DNA from: RUG12461 sp045661345
GTDB lineage: Bacteria > Bacillota > Clostridia > Lachnospirales > Lachnospiraceae
Length of the DNA: 50,785 bases
Direction of reading: 5' to 3'
Assembly (NCBI GenBank): GCA_045661345.1
Contig: JAZRFM010000006.1
Span: forward strand, 1 to 50,785
A program made the position numbers and the translations under genes. Within the stretch, counting starts at the first letter, position 1. Every line of letters begins with the position of its first letter. Of this stretch, positions 1-7,007 are shown one piece after another. Below the pieces are notes generated by a model. It did not search any database, was not told where the DNA came from, and saw only the letters and a list, made by a program, of their open reading frames with translations.

Positions 1-543
1 GGTCGCCAGATCGATCTTTGTCATATCGACGGCTGAAATTTGAAGCTTTTCCGTATACACGTTTTCCGGATATTTGCTGCTCTTCATGAGGTACGTTGCA
101 TAAAACTCCGGGCGCTGTGGAAACAGCGTAAAGTTCAGAAAACTGATCTGTACGGATCTTCCTGCTTCAATGTAATCGTCACCGTGGCTTAAAGAGTCAA
201 AGCCTCTGCAGGTATACAGCATGGATCGTTCGATCCAGCCCTCCACACGATTGAGCTGCATTTCCAGATTCAGCTCGGTATCCCCGTTCAGGATCGCTCG
301 GATATCCAGATGGATCTCTTTATCATCCACGTTTTCCCCGAGAACGATGGGATTTGTGATCTCGATTTCCGTGATCTCTTCCGGCCTCAGATGCAAAAGA
401 TCCGAGGTCATCATCCTCAGGGTCTTCTCATCCGCCTGCAGCAGCGCGCGAAAAAGGTAATCATTGGCAAACGGGATCTCCGGTTTCCCGGTCATCTCCT
501 TCCAGCCGTCATGATAGGGCAGCTCATGGTCATAGTTCTTCAT
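1..543 (-). CDS. Rpn family recombination-promoting nuclease / PD-(D/E)XK transposase-like protein (3' end cut by window)
   Basis: The minus strand is open from 543 to the window edge, so only the first 181 codons are present. The N-terminus reads KPEIPFANDYLFRALL and is followed around residues 75-100 by LDIRAIL...LNLEMQL. This is the core of the Rpn/PDDEXK_2 fold, where the Asp and the E-x-Q motif bind metal. Family members are DNA nucleases linked to RecA-independent recombination and often sit in mobile or repetitive DNA. I chose the ATG at 543 because an AGGAGG sits 7 nt upstream; the ATG two codons earlier is too close to it. The C-terminus is not visible, so intactness is unknown. Confidence 0.75.
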   Translation of the reverse strand, partial: MKNYDHELPYHDGWKEMTGKPEIPFANDYLFRALLQADEKTLRMMTSDLLHLRPEEITEIEITNPIVLGENVDDKEIHLDIRAILNGDTELNLEMQLNRVEGWIERSMLYTCRGFDSLSHGDDYIEAGRSVQISFLNFTLFPQRPEFYATYLMKSSKYPENVYTEKLQISAVDMTKIDLAT

Positions 544-673
544 TTGCATTCCTCCTTTGATTGTTTTTCGCAGGAATGCAAGTGTTTTTCCATCCCCGCT
601 TTTTCAGTATTGGAAAAGCATGAGATGAAAAGATTTCAGAATTGCGCGAGCGCGCTTCATGCTTTCAGATATA

Positions 674-765
674 GGAAACGAATGAATTCGTTTCCTTTTG
701 TGCCGATCGCGAACGGCTGAAAGCCGCATTCTTATCGCAATCGAGTGCACCAATTGGTTGTCGTA
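674..765. repeat. Dispersed intergenic repeat, copy 1, with 10-bp-arm palindrome
   Basis: The 390-base gap between the Rpn gene and the phosphatase gene contains a palindrome at 674-695 (arms ggaaacgaat and attcgtttcc, 2-nt spacer). The same palindrome recurs exactly at 20480-20501. The bases after it (roughly 700-760, including ctgaaagccgcattcttatc) resemble 47675-47755, where ctgaacgccgcattcctatt is found. A further inverted repeat, cgtaaacg/cgtttacg, lies at about 764-792. No protein is encoded here. It could be a small non-autonomous element or a structured RNA. Confidence 0.5.
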
Positions 766-852
766 AACGCTTTGATACCATACGTTTACGATAAGCCTAT
801 CTTATCAGCTTGACCGGGGAATTTCAAGGAGAAACAGAGAAATACAGGAATT

Positions 853-881
853 TTGACCTTGGTTTTCAGGGATGTTATAAT
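853..881 (+). promoter_or_regulatory. Sigma-70-type promoter for the inositol-phosphatase-like gene
   Basis: TTGACC at 853-858 and TATAAT at 876-881 are separated by 17 nt. They lie about 50 nt upstream of the start codon at 934. Confidence 0.8.
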
Positions 882-933
882 GGCTCTCATCAGGATTTCA
901 ACAACTCAAAACAGATTTTTTTAAGAGGTGCAG

Positions 934-1860
934 ATGTCAGCAGAAACTGTGTACAACGACAAAAATACCACACTCCTTCGGGAGGTACAATCCGTTGCCC
1001 TTGCCTGCGGCGAGATGATCCTGGATCGGCGCAATCTCACCAGCGTAAACGACAAAGGGACGGATTCCAATCTTGTGACGGATATGGATGTGAGGGTGCA
1101 GAAGTATATCGCCGAGCGCTTGACTGCTCTTCTTCCGGGAAGCATCGTGGTCGGGGAGGAGGATGTTTCCGCAGATCCTGACGGAGATTTCTCAGAAAAA
1201 AACACGGCAGCTCCCGATGCGGTAAAAACAGCATCCCATACACAAATCCATACGCAGGGCGAAGCTCCGCAGGATACCTATGCCTGGGTCATTGATCCCA
1301 TCGACGGCACTTCCAATTATGTGAGAGATATCGGCTGCAGCGTCATCTCCATCGGTCTGTTCAGAAACGGCGTACCATATGCCGGTGTGGTCTATAACCC
1401 TTACCGGGATGAGCTCTTTTCTGCGGAGATGGGAAAAGGTGCCTTTCTGAACGGCAAAAAAATAGAAGTCTCCTCCCGGGACTTCGCTCATGGGCATCTC
1501 TGCTCCGCTATGAGTCTGTATAAAAAGGAATACGCACCACCGTGTTTTCGCATCATCGAAAAGGTCTACGCCGAATCGGACGACCTTCGCCGCCTGGGTT
1601 CTGCGGCTTATGAGCTCTGCATGCTGGCCGCCGGCCGGGTAGAACTCTATTTCGAAATCCGGCTTTCCCCCTGGGATGCTGCCGCAGCTTACCCCATCAT
1701 CACGGAAGCCGGCGGTTTCATAGAATGTCTGCATCAGGAAGGCTTCCCTGTGGATCGGCCGTTCCCCCTCATTGCAGCAAATTCCAAAGAAAGCTTCTCC
1801 CGTCTGAAAGAAATTGTTCTCTCGGAAATCCCCGTCATGCCTTATGATGAGAGGATATGA
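934..1860 (+). CDS. Inositol monophosphatase family protein
   Basis: A 308-residue protein of the Li-sensitive, Mg-dependent phosphatase superfamily (IMPase/CysQ/FBPase-like). The metal-site motifs are GEED at about residue 74, DPIDGTSNY at 121-129 and WDAAAAYPIITEAGG near residue 245. It likely removes phosphate from an inositol phosphate, a sugar phosphate or PAP; the motifs do not say which. The stretch between GEED and DPIDGT is about 30 residues longer than usual and hydrophilic (SEKNTAAPDAVKTASHTQ), so it is probably a surface loop. I chose ATG 934 (AGAGG 5 nt upstream) over GTG 928. The gene stands alone behind its own promoter. Confidence 0.9.
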   Translation: MSAETVYNDKNTTLLREVQSVALACGEMILDRRNLTSVNDKGTDSNLVTDMDVRVQKYIAERLTALLPGSIVVGEEDVSADPDGDFSEKNTAAPDAVKTASHTQIHTQGEAPQDTYAWVIDPIDGTSNYVRDIGCSVISIGLFRNGVPYAGVVYNPYRDELFSAEMGKGAFLNGKKIEVSSRDFAHGHLCSAMSLYKKEYAPPCFRIIEKVYAESDDLRRLGSAAYELCMLAAGRVELYFEIRLSPWDAAAAYPIITEAGGFIECLHQEGFPVDRPFPLIAANSKESFSRLKEIVLSEIPVMPYDERI

Positions 1861-1861
1861 G

Positions 1862-2108
1862 GGTGAAAAGTCAGCTTTCCTTTATCTGTGAGCTTTTCCG
1901 CCTCAGCTGGACTAAGCGAATAATACTTACTGTCGATACCATACAATTCATACTCTTATTCCGTCAAGCTATATATCTTAAACGGCAGACTCAAGAACTT
2001 ATCAATATGCACGCTCATACGGCCATATGTTGATCAAGCTACTGTCAGCGTCCAGTCCCGTGCATGCAAATGTCATCAGGCCAAAATATACATTGGCAAA
2101 ATCACTTT
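1862..2108 (-). pseudogene. Possible decayed coding remnant in the gap before the AbrB gene
   Basis: The 354-base gap has no intact gene. On the minus strand two adjoining frames read like protein. Frame one covers about 2108-2002 (FANVYFGLMTFACTGLDADS, then a stop). Frame two covers about 2018-1864 (MSVHIDKFLSLPFKIYSLTE, an in-frame TAA, then EYELYGIDSKYYSLSPAEAE). The codon pattern and the way one frame hands over to the other suggest a gene broken by a frameshift and a stop. I do not recognise the family. Confidence 0.3.
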
Positions 2109-2169
2109 ATCGCACGCATAAACGCATCATTATCACTTGAATATCTCTCCCCGGTATAGTATCATTCAG

Positions 2170-2184
2170 GTAGGGAATCCCTAC
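2170..2184. promoter_or_regulatory. Palindromic operator candidate upstream of the AbrB antitoxin
   Basis: GTAGGGAATCCCTAC has 6-bp arms around AAT and ends 30 nt before the start codon. AbrB/MazE-type antitoxins commonly bind such a site to repress their own operon. Confidence 0.5.
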
Positions 2185-2214
2185 TTTCCTACTTTTCGAC
2201 AGGAGGTAAATACT

Positions 2215-2487
2215 ATGGCTACTACAACATTTGTATATGACGCAAGAGTAATGTCCAAGGGGCAGGTTACAATCCCTAAAAACGTCCGTGCCGCACTCGG
2301 TATTGATACTGGTGATCGGGTAACTTTTATAGTAGATGGCACCAATGTCCGAGTAGTTAATTCTGCAGTATATGCCCTTATGAGATTTCAGGAGCAAATG
2401 AATGGTGAAGCCGAAAAAGCCGGACTTATAAGTGAAGAAAATATTGCCGAATGGATAACCACTTCTCGTCGTGAGGAAAACTCATAA
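2215..2487 (+). CDS. AbrB/MazE-family antitoxin
   Basis: A 90-residue protein with a SpoVT-AbrB swapped-hairpin DNA-binding domain: VMSKGQVTIPKNVRAALGID followed by GDRVTFIVDG (residues about 11-45). The acidic, polar C-terminus would wrap the partner toxin. It overlaps the next gene by one base (TAATG), as in translationally coupled toxin-antitoxin pairs. The start is set by AGGAGG 7 nt before ATG 2215; the longer open frame to 2137 has no such site. Because the partner PIN gene is interrupted, this may be a surviving antitoxin without an active toxin. Confidence 0.88.
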   Translation: MATTTFVYDARVMSKGQVTIPKNVRAALGIDTGDRVTFIVDGTNVRVVNSAVYALMRFQEQMNGEAEKAGLISEENIAEWITTSRREENS

Positions 2488-2891
2488 TGCGAGTGATGAT
2501 TGACACAAATATTTTCATATCTGCTGTATTATTTCCAAACGGCAAAGCATCTGCCGCCCTCACCAAGGCACTGATTTCACCATATCAGCCAGTGGCTTGC
2601 GATTATGTCTTAGATGAGTTGCATCGTAAATTTCGTGAGAAATAGCCAGATAGGACAGCTGAACTGGATGCTTTTTTAAATGCTTCGCTATCTGTTATAG
2701 ATGTCGTCAAAACTCCCGAAACGGTGGTAGAGGATGAAAACCTTATTCGTGATAAGAAAGATCGCCCTATATTACGCGCTGCCCTTGATGTCGGTGCTGA
2801 TCTTTTCCTTACAGGAGATAAGGATTTTCTGGAATCATCAGTTACTGATCCCAGAATAATCAGCGTTTCTGATTTTCTTATGCTACAGTAG
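2487..2891 (+). pseudogene. PIN-domain toxin gene broken by an in-frame amber stop
   Basis: Read through one TAG at 2643-2645 and the frame encodes a 133-residue PIN ribonuclease (COG1569/VapC-like). It opens MRVMIDTNIFISAVLFPNGK with the first acidic residue, then CDYVLDELHRKF, and ends with the active-site blocks DRPILRAALDVGADLFLTGD and KDFL. The stop falls after codon 52 in REK*PDRTAELDAF, where many relatives have an aromatic residue; a single TGG-to-TAG change would explain it. The start overlaps the antitoxin stop. The downstream half has no strong ribosome binding site. I infer an inactivated toxin; a sequencing error is the alternative. Confidence 0.8.
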
Positions 2892-2931
2892 ACGTTGGAT
2901 TTATGTTACAGGACATATCAAGCCCCCCACT

Positions 2932-3630
2932 TTAGCCAAAATCCTCATCCGGTAGCTTTTCAATCCATGCTCTGGCAAGTGTGGCTTGTCCATTTTTCGT
3001 TGGATGCGATCCATCAATTGTTTCGCACAGGTAGTCAGTCAGCGTAATATCCGCCAAGTACACTCTATTACGTTTACAGGCTTTTCTTATTGCCCTGTTA
3101 TACTCATCAAATGAAAGCCCACCAACTTCTTGAGGGAATATAAAATCATCTCGATTTCGAATCGATGTTCGAAGTAAAGTCCCGCATATAACGGCAGTCT
3201 TTGGATACTCTTTTTTGATCTTTACAAGCATATCATTATACGCATCCAAAAAGAATCGAGTATCTTTAATAAACGGATTCGACAAACGGTTACGACATAG
3301 TTTTACGCCATAGCCAAAGTCATTGTATCCAAGGTAAACAAGAACCATGTCGGGGATACATTTATCATCCTTTCTCAGATGAAAAACACTCTCATCTGAG
3401 CATGCCGCTGGAAATGAATCGCCAGAGACACGTCTCCCGGAGTATGAAGCGTTCACGCATAGAGTTCCTCCGATTGATTTCAATACAATAGACCACCATG
3501 TATCATCAGCAGATTGAAGCCCATTCCTCTTCTGCATTTCCTTATCATAAAATACTGCATATCCCGGTGGATTATATCCTTCATATGTGCTTATTGAATC
3601 TCCAAATATCGATACGTTCTTCGCTTTCAT
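2932..3630 (-). CDS. SGNH/GDSL-type hydrolase
   Basis: A 232-residue cytoplasmic esterase or acyl hydrolase of the SGNH superfamily. Block I is FGDSIS at residues 9-14 with the nucleophile Ser12. The block III region reads LVYLGYNDFGYG. Block V is DGSHPTKNGQATLA near the C-terminus with the catalytic Asp and His. There is no signal peptide. The substrate cannot be told from sequence; deacetylation of sugars or peptidoglycan and lysophospholipase activity are all known in the superfamily. It stands between toxin-antitoxin-like genes with gaps on both sides. Confidence 0.85.
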   Translation of the reverse strand: MKAKNVSIFGDSISTYEGYNPPGYAVFYDKEMQKRNGLQSADDTWWSIVLKSIGGTLCVNASYSGRRVSGDSFPAACSDESVFHLRKDDKCIPDMVLVYLGYNDFGYGVKLCRNRLSNPFIKDTRFFLDAYNDMLVKIKKEYPKTAVICGTLLRTSIRNRDDFIFPQEVGGLSFDEYNRAIRKACKRNRVYLADITLTDYLCETIDGSHPTKNGQATLARAWIEKLPDEDFG

Positions 3631-3702
3631 TAGCTGCTCTCCCTCAGAAATCCTGTCAACGCATAAAAGTAGTATTACTCTTGACTGAAGAAAGTCAAAA
3701 AA

Positions 3703-3927
3703 CTATCGATATCCTTTCTTGTTTTCATATTGTACAATTAAGTCCCTGTTCTTTATCTCATAGTCATAAAACACATTCTCACTAAAATCTTCCGGGGCAA
3801 TTACACCATGGTACCAACTTTTGGAATTGAAATAGTTCTGTAAATCAGCATCATCAAATCTTCTCCCATGCCTCGCATATAATTCATTTCTTGCCAGTTT
3901 ACACTCCTCAGCCGACATACCCGTCAA
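3703..3927 (-). CDS. Orphan YARHG-domain protein
   Basis: A 72-74-residue protein made almost only of a YARHG domain: CKLARNELYARHGRRFDDAD, then YFNSKSWYHGV and a C-terminal NRDLIVQYENKK. This domain normally sits at the C-terminus of a larger envelope protein, thought to be extracellular. Here there is no signal peptide and no preceding domain. The frame can start at TTG 3927, overlapping the stop of the upstream gene by 4 bases, or at ATG 3918. It may be a detached domain left after gene decay or a small coupled protein. Function unknown. Confidence 0.6.
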   Translation of the reverse strand: MTGMSAEECKLARNELYARHGRRFDDADLQNYFNSKSWYHGVIAPEDFSENVFYDYEIKNRDLIVQYENKKGYR

Positions 3928-4208
3928 GTCTCCCCATGTAATATATCTTCTATCGCTGTCTGGAAAGATAAGTCTAACTCCGAAGACAATTCCTCCAACG
4001 CAGTGTCAAAATCTTGGACATTTCCTTCCGCTGCCTGTTTTTGAGACACCTCTAAACCTCTCAAAATATCCTGCTCCGACAACGGCTTGAATGGACTTTT
4101 TGATGTTTCAATCAAATCCGTTGCAAAAATGACTACTTTTTCAAGGTCAGATACATCCAACATACTGATTAATTGGTTTGCGTTTTCTCTTAGCGCAGCT
4201 TCTCTCAT
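3924..4208 (-). CDS. Small acidic protein resembling a type II antitoxin
   Basis: A 94-residue hydrophilic, mainly helical protein. The segment LSEQDILRGLEVSQKQAAEG is of the sort found in the C-terminal toxin-neutralising arms of RelB/Phd-like antitoxins. No DNA-binding fold is clear to me and no recognisable toxin follows: the next gene, overlapping by 4 bases, encodes only a YARHG domain. I do not recognise the family with confidence. GGGGATG lies upstream of the ATG at 4208. Confidence 0.5.
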   Translation of the reverse strand: MREAALRENANQLISMLDVSDLEKVVIFATDLIETSKSPFKPLSEQDILRGLEVSQKQAAEGNVQDFDTALEELSSELDLSFQTAIEDILHGET

Positions 4209-4333
4209 GTATAAACATCCCCTTTTGACAAGTATATGGCTTCCTTATAAGCCTTACTATAAGAAGTGTTCCTCAGAATTACAACCGCTTTATGCTCTAT
4301 GAGCGGTATGAGCAAAAACACTTTTAAGTCAAC

Positions 4334-5299
4334 TCACCCCGGCGCGCTGGTCAGCACCTCTGACCTTTCCTCAATCAGCTCCGCTAATTTCTCCTTCATC
4401 TCATCCGATAGATAAGAGATTTTTACCTCGTCTATCAGCACATGCCGATAAGAGAGCATCTTGCGGATCATCCCCGCAGCTGCTTTTTCATGAATCCCCA
4501 TATTTTCCGCGAGTAGCAAAAAATCCTTTCGTTTGATATTTCTCTTTTTTCCATGAAGCGACAGTGCCATCTGTTCCCGATCCGCTGGTAAGATCAGATT
4601 GACCGGCAGCATATCGTAAACGGGAGACAATGAAAACCGTCGACTACCCGGCTGATCTTCAATCAACGAAAAGTTCTTAAGGTGCATATCCGAATTTCCC
4701 GTAATAAAGCAGAAAAGCAATCGATAGAATAACTCGGTCAGTTCAAGTCCTGTCTTGTCCGCGTATTTTTTTACAACTTTGGCGCAATTCTCATAGGAAC
4801 TGCGGTATTTGTCCGCTGTCATTCTGCCCGACAGCTGACAAAAATCCTCCATTGCATACAGTTGCCCGTCCGCCCGGTCAATCCTTTTTGTAATGTATGC
4901 ATATTTTCCGTCCAATCGAATCAGCGCATTTGGAACCGATTTGATCCGAACCGCTTCCGCCATCTTCATTGTCAGGAATTCCGATTCCGGAAGAAATGCA
5001 TATTCCTCTGACTGAGGTTTCAAAATAAAGCCCGTCGGGTAATCCACAATCGTCAATCTGGAGGCTTTCTCCCCATTCTCCAGATGAAGGGAAAGCTTTT
5101 TTTGCACGCCGGGTACGGTAAACCCTTTGTTCACGGAAAGATTCGCCAGCCGTTCCAGTTCTTCTCCTGTACAATCCAATTCCGGAAGCTGTTTGGTTCC
5201 GAAAAAGCTTTTGATGCATTTTTCATGCCAAAGAACTTTTCTCTCATATTCAGTTGGATTTGCAATCACCTGATTGCAGCACAGGCATCTGATCATCAC
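4334..5299 (-). CDS. hipT: HipT-type Ser/Thr kinase toxin (HipA core lacking the N-terminal subdomain)
   Basis: A 321-residue HipA-like kinase. It starts with a Cys/His cluster (RCLCC...WHEKC, residues 4-28), seen in short HipA proteins. The Gly-rich loop is GFTVPGVQKKLS (59-70), YITKRIDR is near 135, the catalytic loop GNSDMHLKNF is at 201-210 (Asp204, Asn209) and the metal-binding Asp229 is in PVYDM. The HipA N-subdomain-1 is missing and is encoded by the upstream gene, matching the HipBST layout. E. coli HipT phosphorylates tryptophanyl-tRNA synthetase; the target here is inferred only. The loop has Thr61 where E. coli HipT carries two phosphorylatable serines. GTG 5299 overlaps the hipS stop (GTGA); ATG 5296 is an alternative. 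Confidence 0.85.
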   Translation of the reverse strand: MMIRCLCCNQVIANPTEYERKVLWHEKCIKSFFGTKQLPELDCTGEELERLANLSVNKGFTVPGVQKKLSLHLENGEKASRLTIVDYPTGFILKPQSEEYAFLPESEFLTMKMAEAVRIKSVPNALIRLDGKYAYITKRIDRADGQLYAMEDFCQLSGRMTADKYRSSYENCAKVVKKYADKTGLELTELFYRLLFCFITGNSDMHLKNFSLIEDQPGSRRFSLSPVYDMLPVNLILPADREQMALSLHGKKRNIKRKDFLLLAENMGIHEKAAAGMIRKMLSYRHVLIDEVKISYLSDEMKEKLAELIEERSEVLTSAPG

Positions 5300-5616
5300 A
5301 CCGCCTCTATGCGAACATCTCCAATACAGTCTTTACATGTCACAAGCATGAGTCCGAATCTGTCTTTCCCATCAATTTTCCAATTTTTTTCCACCAGGTC
5401 AAGCAGCCATCCTTCAGGAATCAATCCGTCAAAAAACGAAAACAATGTCGCGGACGAATAGGGTTCTTTGCACAACGGCAATGTCAAACTGACAGGCAGC
5501 GCATCCTCTCTCTCAAGGTAATCTCTGTCATATGCAAATTCATAGCCTGCATCTGTTTCCTGTATCATGCCGGCATATTCATTTTGAACAAATACTTTCC
5601 CTTTTCGGTTCATCAT
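5296..5616 (-). CDS. hipS: HipS, separate HipA N-terminal subdomain (antitoxin of HipT)
   Basis: A 106-residue protein matching the HipA N-subdomain-1 (couple_hipA). It has a beta-rich start, KVFVQNEYAGMI...YEFAYDRDYL, then LPVSLTLPL and FSFFDGLIPEGWLLDLVEKNW, ending CKDCIGDVRI. In classical HipA this region is fused to the kinase; here it ends with its own stop and hipT begins in the overlap. In E. coli HipBST the separate HipS neutralises HipT, inserting a conserved Trp near the active site. The Trp in GLIPEGWLL is the likely equivalent. Either of two adjacent ATGs (5616, 5613) could be the start; the ribosome binding site is weak. Confidence 0.85.
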   Translation of the reverse strand: MMNRKGKVFVQNEYAGMIQETDAGYEFAYDRDYLEREDALPVSLTLPLCKEPYSSATLFSFFDGLIPEGWLLDLVEKNWKIDGKDRFGLMLVTCKDCIGDVRIEAV

Positions 5617-5643
5617 TCACCATTCACAGCCGCCAGTTTACAC

Positions 5644-5850
5644 CTACTCCCGCCTGTCTACCTCACCCGGCACCGCTTCCATTCCGAACATCCCCAATGC
5701 CTGGTTGACCTTGTCCAGACGTACGGTTTCCTTTCCCTGCTCCAACTCTCTGACAAAACGCAGTCCGAGTCCTGATCGCAGTGCAAACTCTTCCTGTGTG
5801 AGGCCTGCTTTCTTTCTTTCTTTTTTGATAAATTGTGCTATTGTATTCAT
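5644..5850 (-). CDS. hipB: HipB-type XRE family regulator
   Basis: A 68-residue helix-turn-helix protein: FIKKERKKAGLTQEEFALRS (about 7-26) then GLRFVRELEQGKETVRLDKV. This is a full XRE/HipB domain with a short C-terminal strand (MEAVPGEVDR). It is the first gene of the hipB-hipS-hipT operon, 28 bases before hipS. Three 17-bp palindromes directly upstream are its likely operators; one touches the start region. I chose ATG 5850; the ATG at 5865 lies next to an operator and leaves no room for a leader. Confidence 0.88.
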   Translation of the reverse strand: MNTIAQFIKKERKKAGLTQEEFALRSGLGLRFVRELEQGKETVRLDKVNQALGMFGMEAVPGEVDRRE

Positions 5851-5861
5851 AACAATAACAT

Positions 5862-5959
5862 ACACCCTATCGGGTATAATTTCAAGACACTTTCATAATT
5901 TTATACCTGATAGGGTGTATTTGCGATTTTCTATGTAAAATTTATACCCGATCGGGTGT
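5862..5959 (-). promoter_or_regulatory. hipBST promoter with three 17-bp palindromic operators
   Basis: Palindromes ACACCCTATCGGGTATA (5862-5878), TATACCTGATAGGGTGT (5902-5918) and TATACCCGATCGGGTGT (5943-5959) share the core TATACCC-n3-GGGTGT. Their centres are 40-41 bp apart, about four helical turns. On the minus strand TATAAA inside the middle site is a likely -10. A fourth copy lies at about 6990-7006, upstream of the PrsW gene. Confidence 0.7.
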
Positions 5960-5961
5960 TT

Positions 5962-6105
5962 TCAGGCGCCCGCCATCAGCAGCAACTCTCTTACCATCTT
6001 ACAGGCGACCGCGGTGGATGCGCCTGTGGGATCAAGGGTCGGGGCGAGCTCTACGAGGTCACAGCCTACCACTGCAGCCGGGAGCTGCCCGACATGGGAC
6101 AGCCT
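5962..6105 (-). pseudogene. 3' fragment of a second speB (agmatinase-type ureohydrolase) gene
   Basis: The minus strand encodes AVVGCDLVELAPTLDPTGAS, continues TAVACKMVRELLLMAGA and then stops. Thirty-three of its last 36 residues match the C-terminus of the intact speB product encoded at 7008-7901. The similarity continues into the adjacent operator palindrome. The fragment has no start and begins immediately after the PrsW stop codon, so it is a leftover of a duplicated or recombined gene. Confidence 0.85.
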
Positions 6106-6875
6106 TATGCCGCCGCTTCCGGCAGGGTGCTCATGCCGCAGAACGTCTCCCTCTTCTTAAAGAACCGGATCAGCACGATGAGCTCATAGACCAACAGTCC
6201 CAAATAGCCCGCAAATGCGATCAGAATGCCGCTCATATCTCCCGACGTCAGCTTGCCGTTGAAGACCGTACAGGCATCATACAGCGCGTGGACGCCCACC
6301 GGGATCAGAACCGCCAGCACGCAGCCCGGAACCGGAGAGCCCTTCCCCGTCACTCTGCTGAATTTGGCCCTGCCCAGAAACTCGGCCATGACCATGTTGA
6401 ATGTCATGTGCGCCGGAACTGTGATCATTCTTCCAATAAGGCCGACGTAATCAGCGGCGGTTGCCTGGGCGCCGAAGTCGCCGTAAAAGAATTCTTCCGC
6501 TATCGCAAAGCCAATGCCGACGGCCGCGCCGATCAGGACATATTCATAGACGTTTTTGACTCTGGACCTCAGGATCACAAGCGCAAGGAGAATCATAAGA
6601 AGCTTTGCAATTTCTTCCGTACAACCGGCCATGAGAAGGGAGCGCAGAAACGAGCTGCCGAAGCCTGTGTCCCCCTCCATCAGCGTCGCCATGCCCCCGA
6701 GAGATTTGGCGAGCAGGACGGTGGCAAGCGCCCCGATAAACATAGATCCAACGCCCAGCGCCAGCGGGAGCAGAGCCTGAACTGCTCCGATCCGCTTTGT
6801 GGTTTCTTTTTTGATCATGCCCCAATACAAGAGACCCAGAATAGCGATTGTGAGCCCCGCAGCTACGAATTCCAT
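6105..6875 (-). CDS. PrsW-family intramembrane metalloprotease
   Basis: A 256-residue polytopic membrane protein with about seven hydrophobic segments. The metalloprotease signatures are CTEEIAK (Glu87-Glu88), AEEFFYG (Glu127-Glu128), PAHMTFN (His156) and HALYD (His196, Asp200), as in PrsW/CAAX-type proteases. PrsW cleaves the anti-sigma factor RsiW in Bacillus; relatives have other substrates and the one here is unknown. The start is ATG 6875 with GGAGGAGATGAG directly upstream; the frame extension to 6944 has no such site. It follows speB on the same strand and lies between two copies of the speB end. An operator-like palindrome sits about 115 bp upstream. Confidence 0.85.
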   Translation of the reverse strand: MEFVAAGLTIAILGLLYWGMIKKETTKRIGAVQALLPLALGVGSMFIGALATVLLAKSLGGMATLMEGDTGFGSSFLRSLLMAGCTEEIAKLLMILLALVILRSRVKNVYEYVLIGAAVGIGFAIAEEFFYGDFGAQATAADYVGLIGRMITVPAHMTFNMVMAEFLGRAKFSRVTGKGSPVPGCVLAVLIPVGVHALYDACTVFNGKLTSGDMSGILIAFAGYLGLLVYELIVLIRFFKKRETFCGMSTLPEAAA

Positions 6876-6989
6876 CTCCTCATCTCCTCCCATGGAATAA
6901 ATGTTGCCTGTGCACAGTATAAACGGAACTGCGCTGGGAATCAACAGGATATGTTTTCCAGGAAGATCCCAAAGAAAGTACGGAATTCT

Positions 6990-7006
6990 ATACCCGATCG
7001 GGTATC
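6990..7006. promoter_or_regulatory. Fourth HipB-type operator palindrome, upstream of the PrsW gene
   Basis: TATACCCGATCGGGTAT matches the three sites in front of hipB and lies between the stop of speB and the PrsW start. On the minus strand the edge of the palindrome reads TATAGAAT, which could be a -10 element for the PrsW gene. Confidence 0.55.
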
Positions 7007-7007
7007 C

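Noticed and set aside
4260..4330. Inverted repeat accgct...agcggt after the hipT gene as a terminator
   Set aside because: The stem is only about 6 bp with a long loop and has no T run after it on the minus strand.
5943..7006. The speB repeat as attL and attR of an integrative element
   Set aside because: The repeats are diverged and the 1 kb between them holds only the PrsW gene; no integrase or recombinase is present, so an element cannot be claimed.
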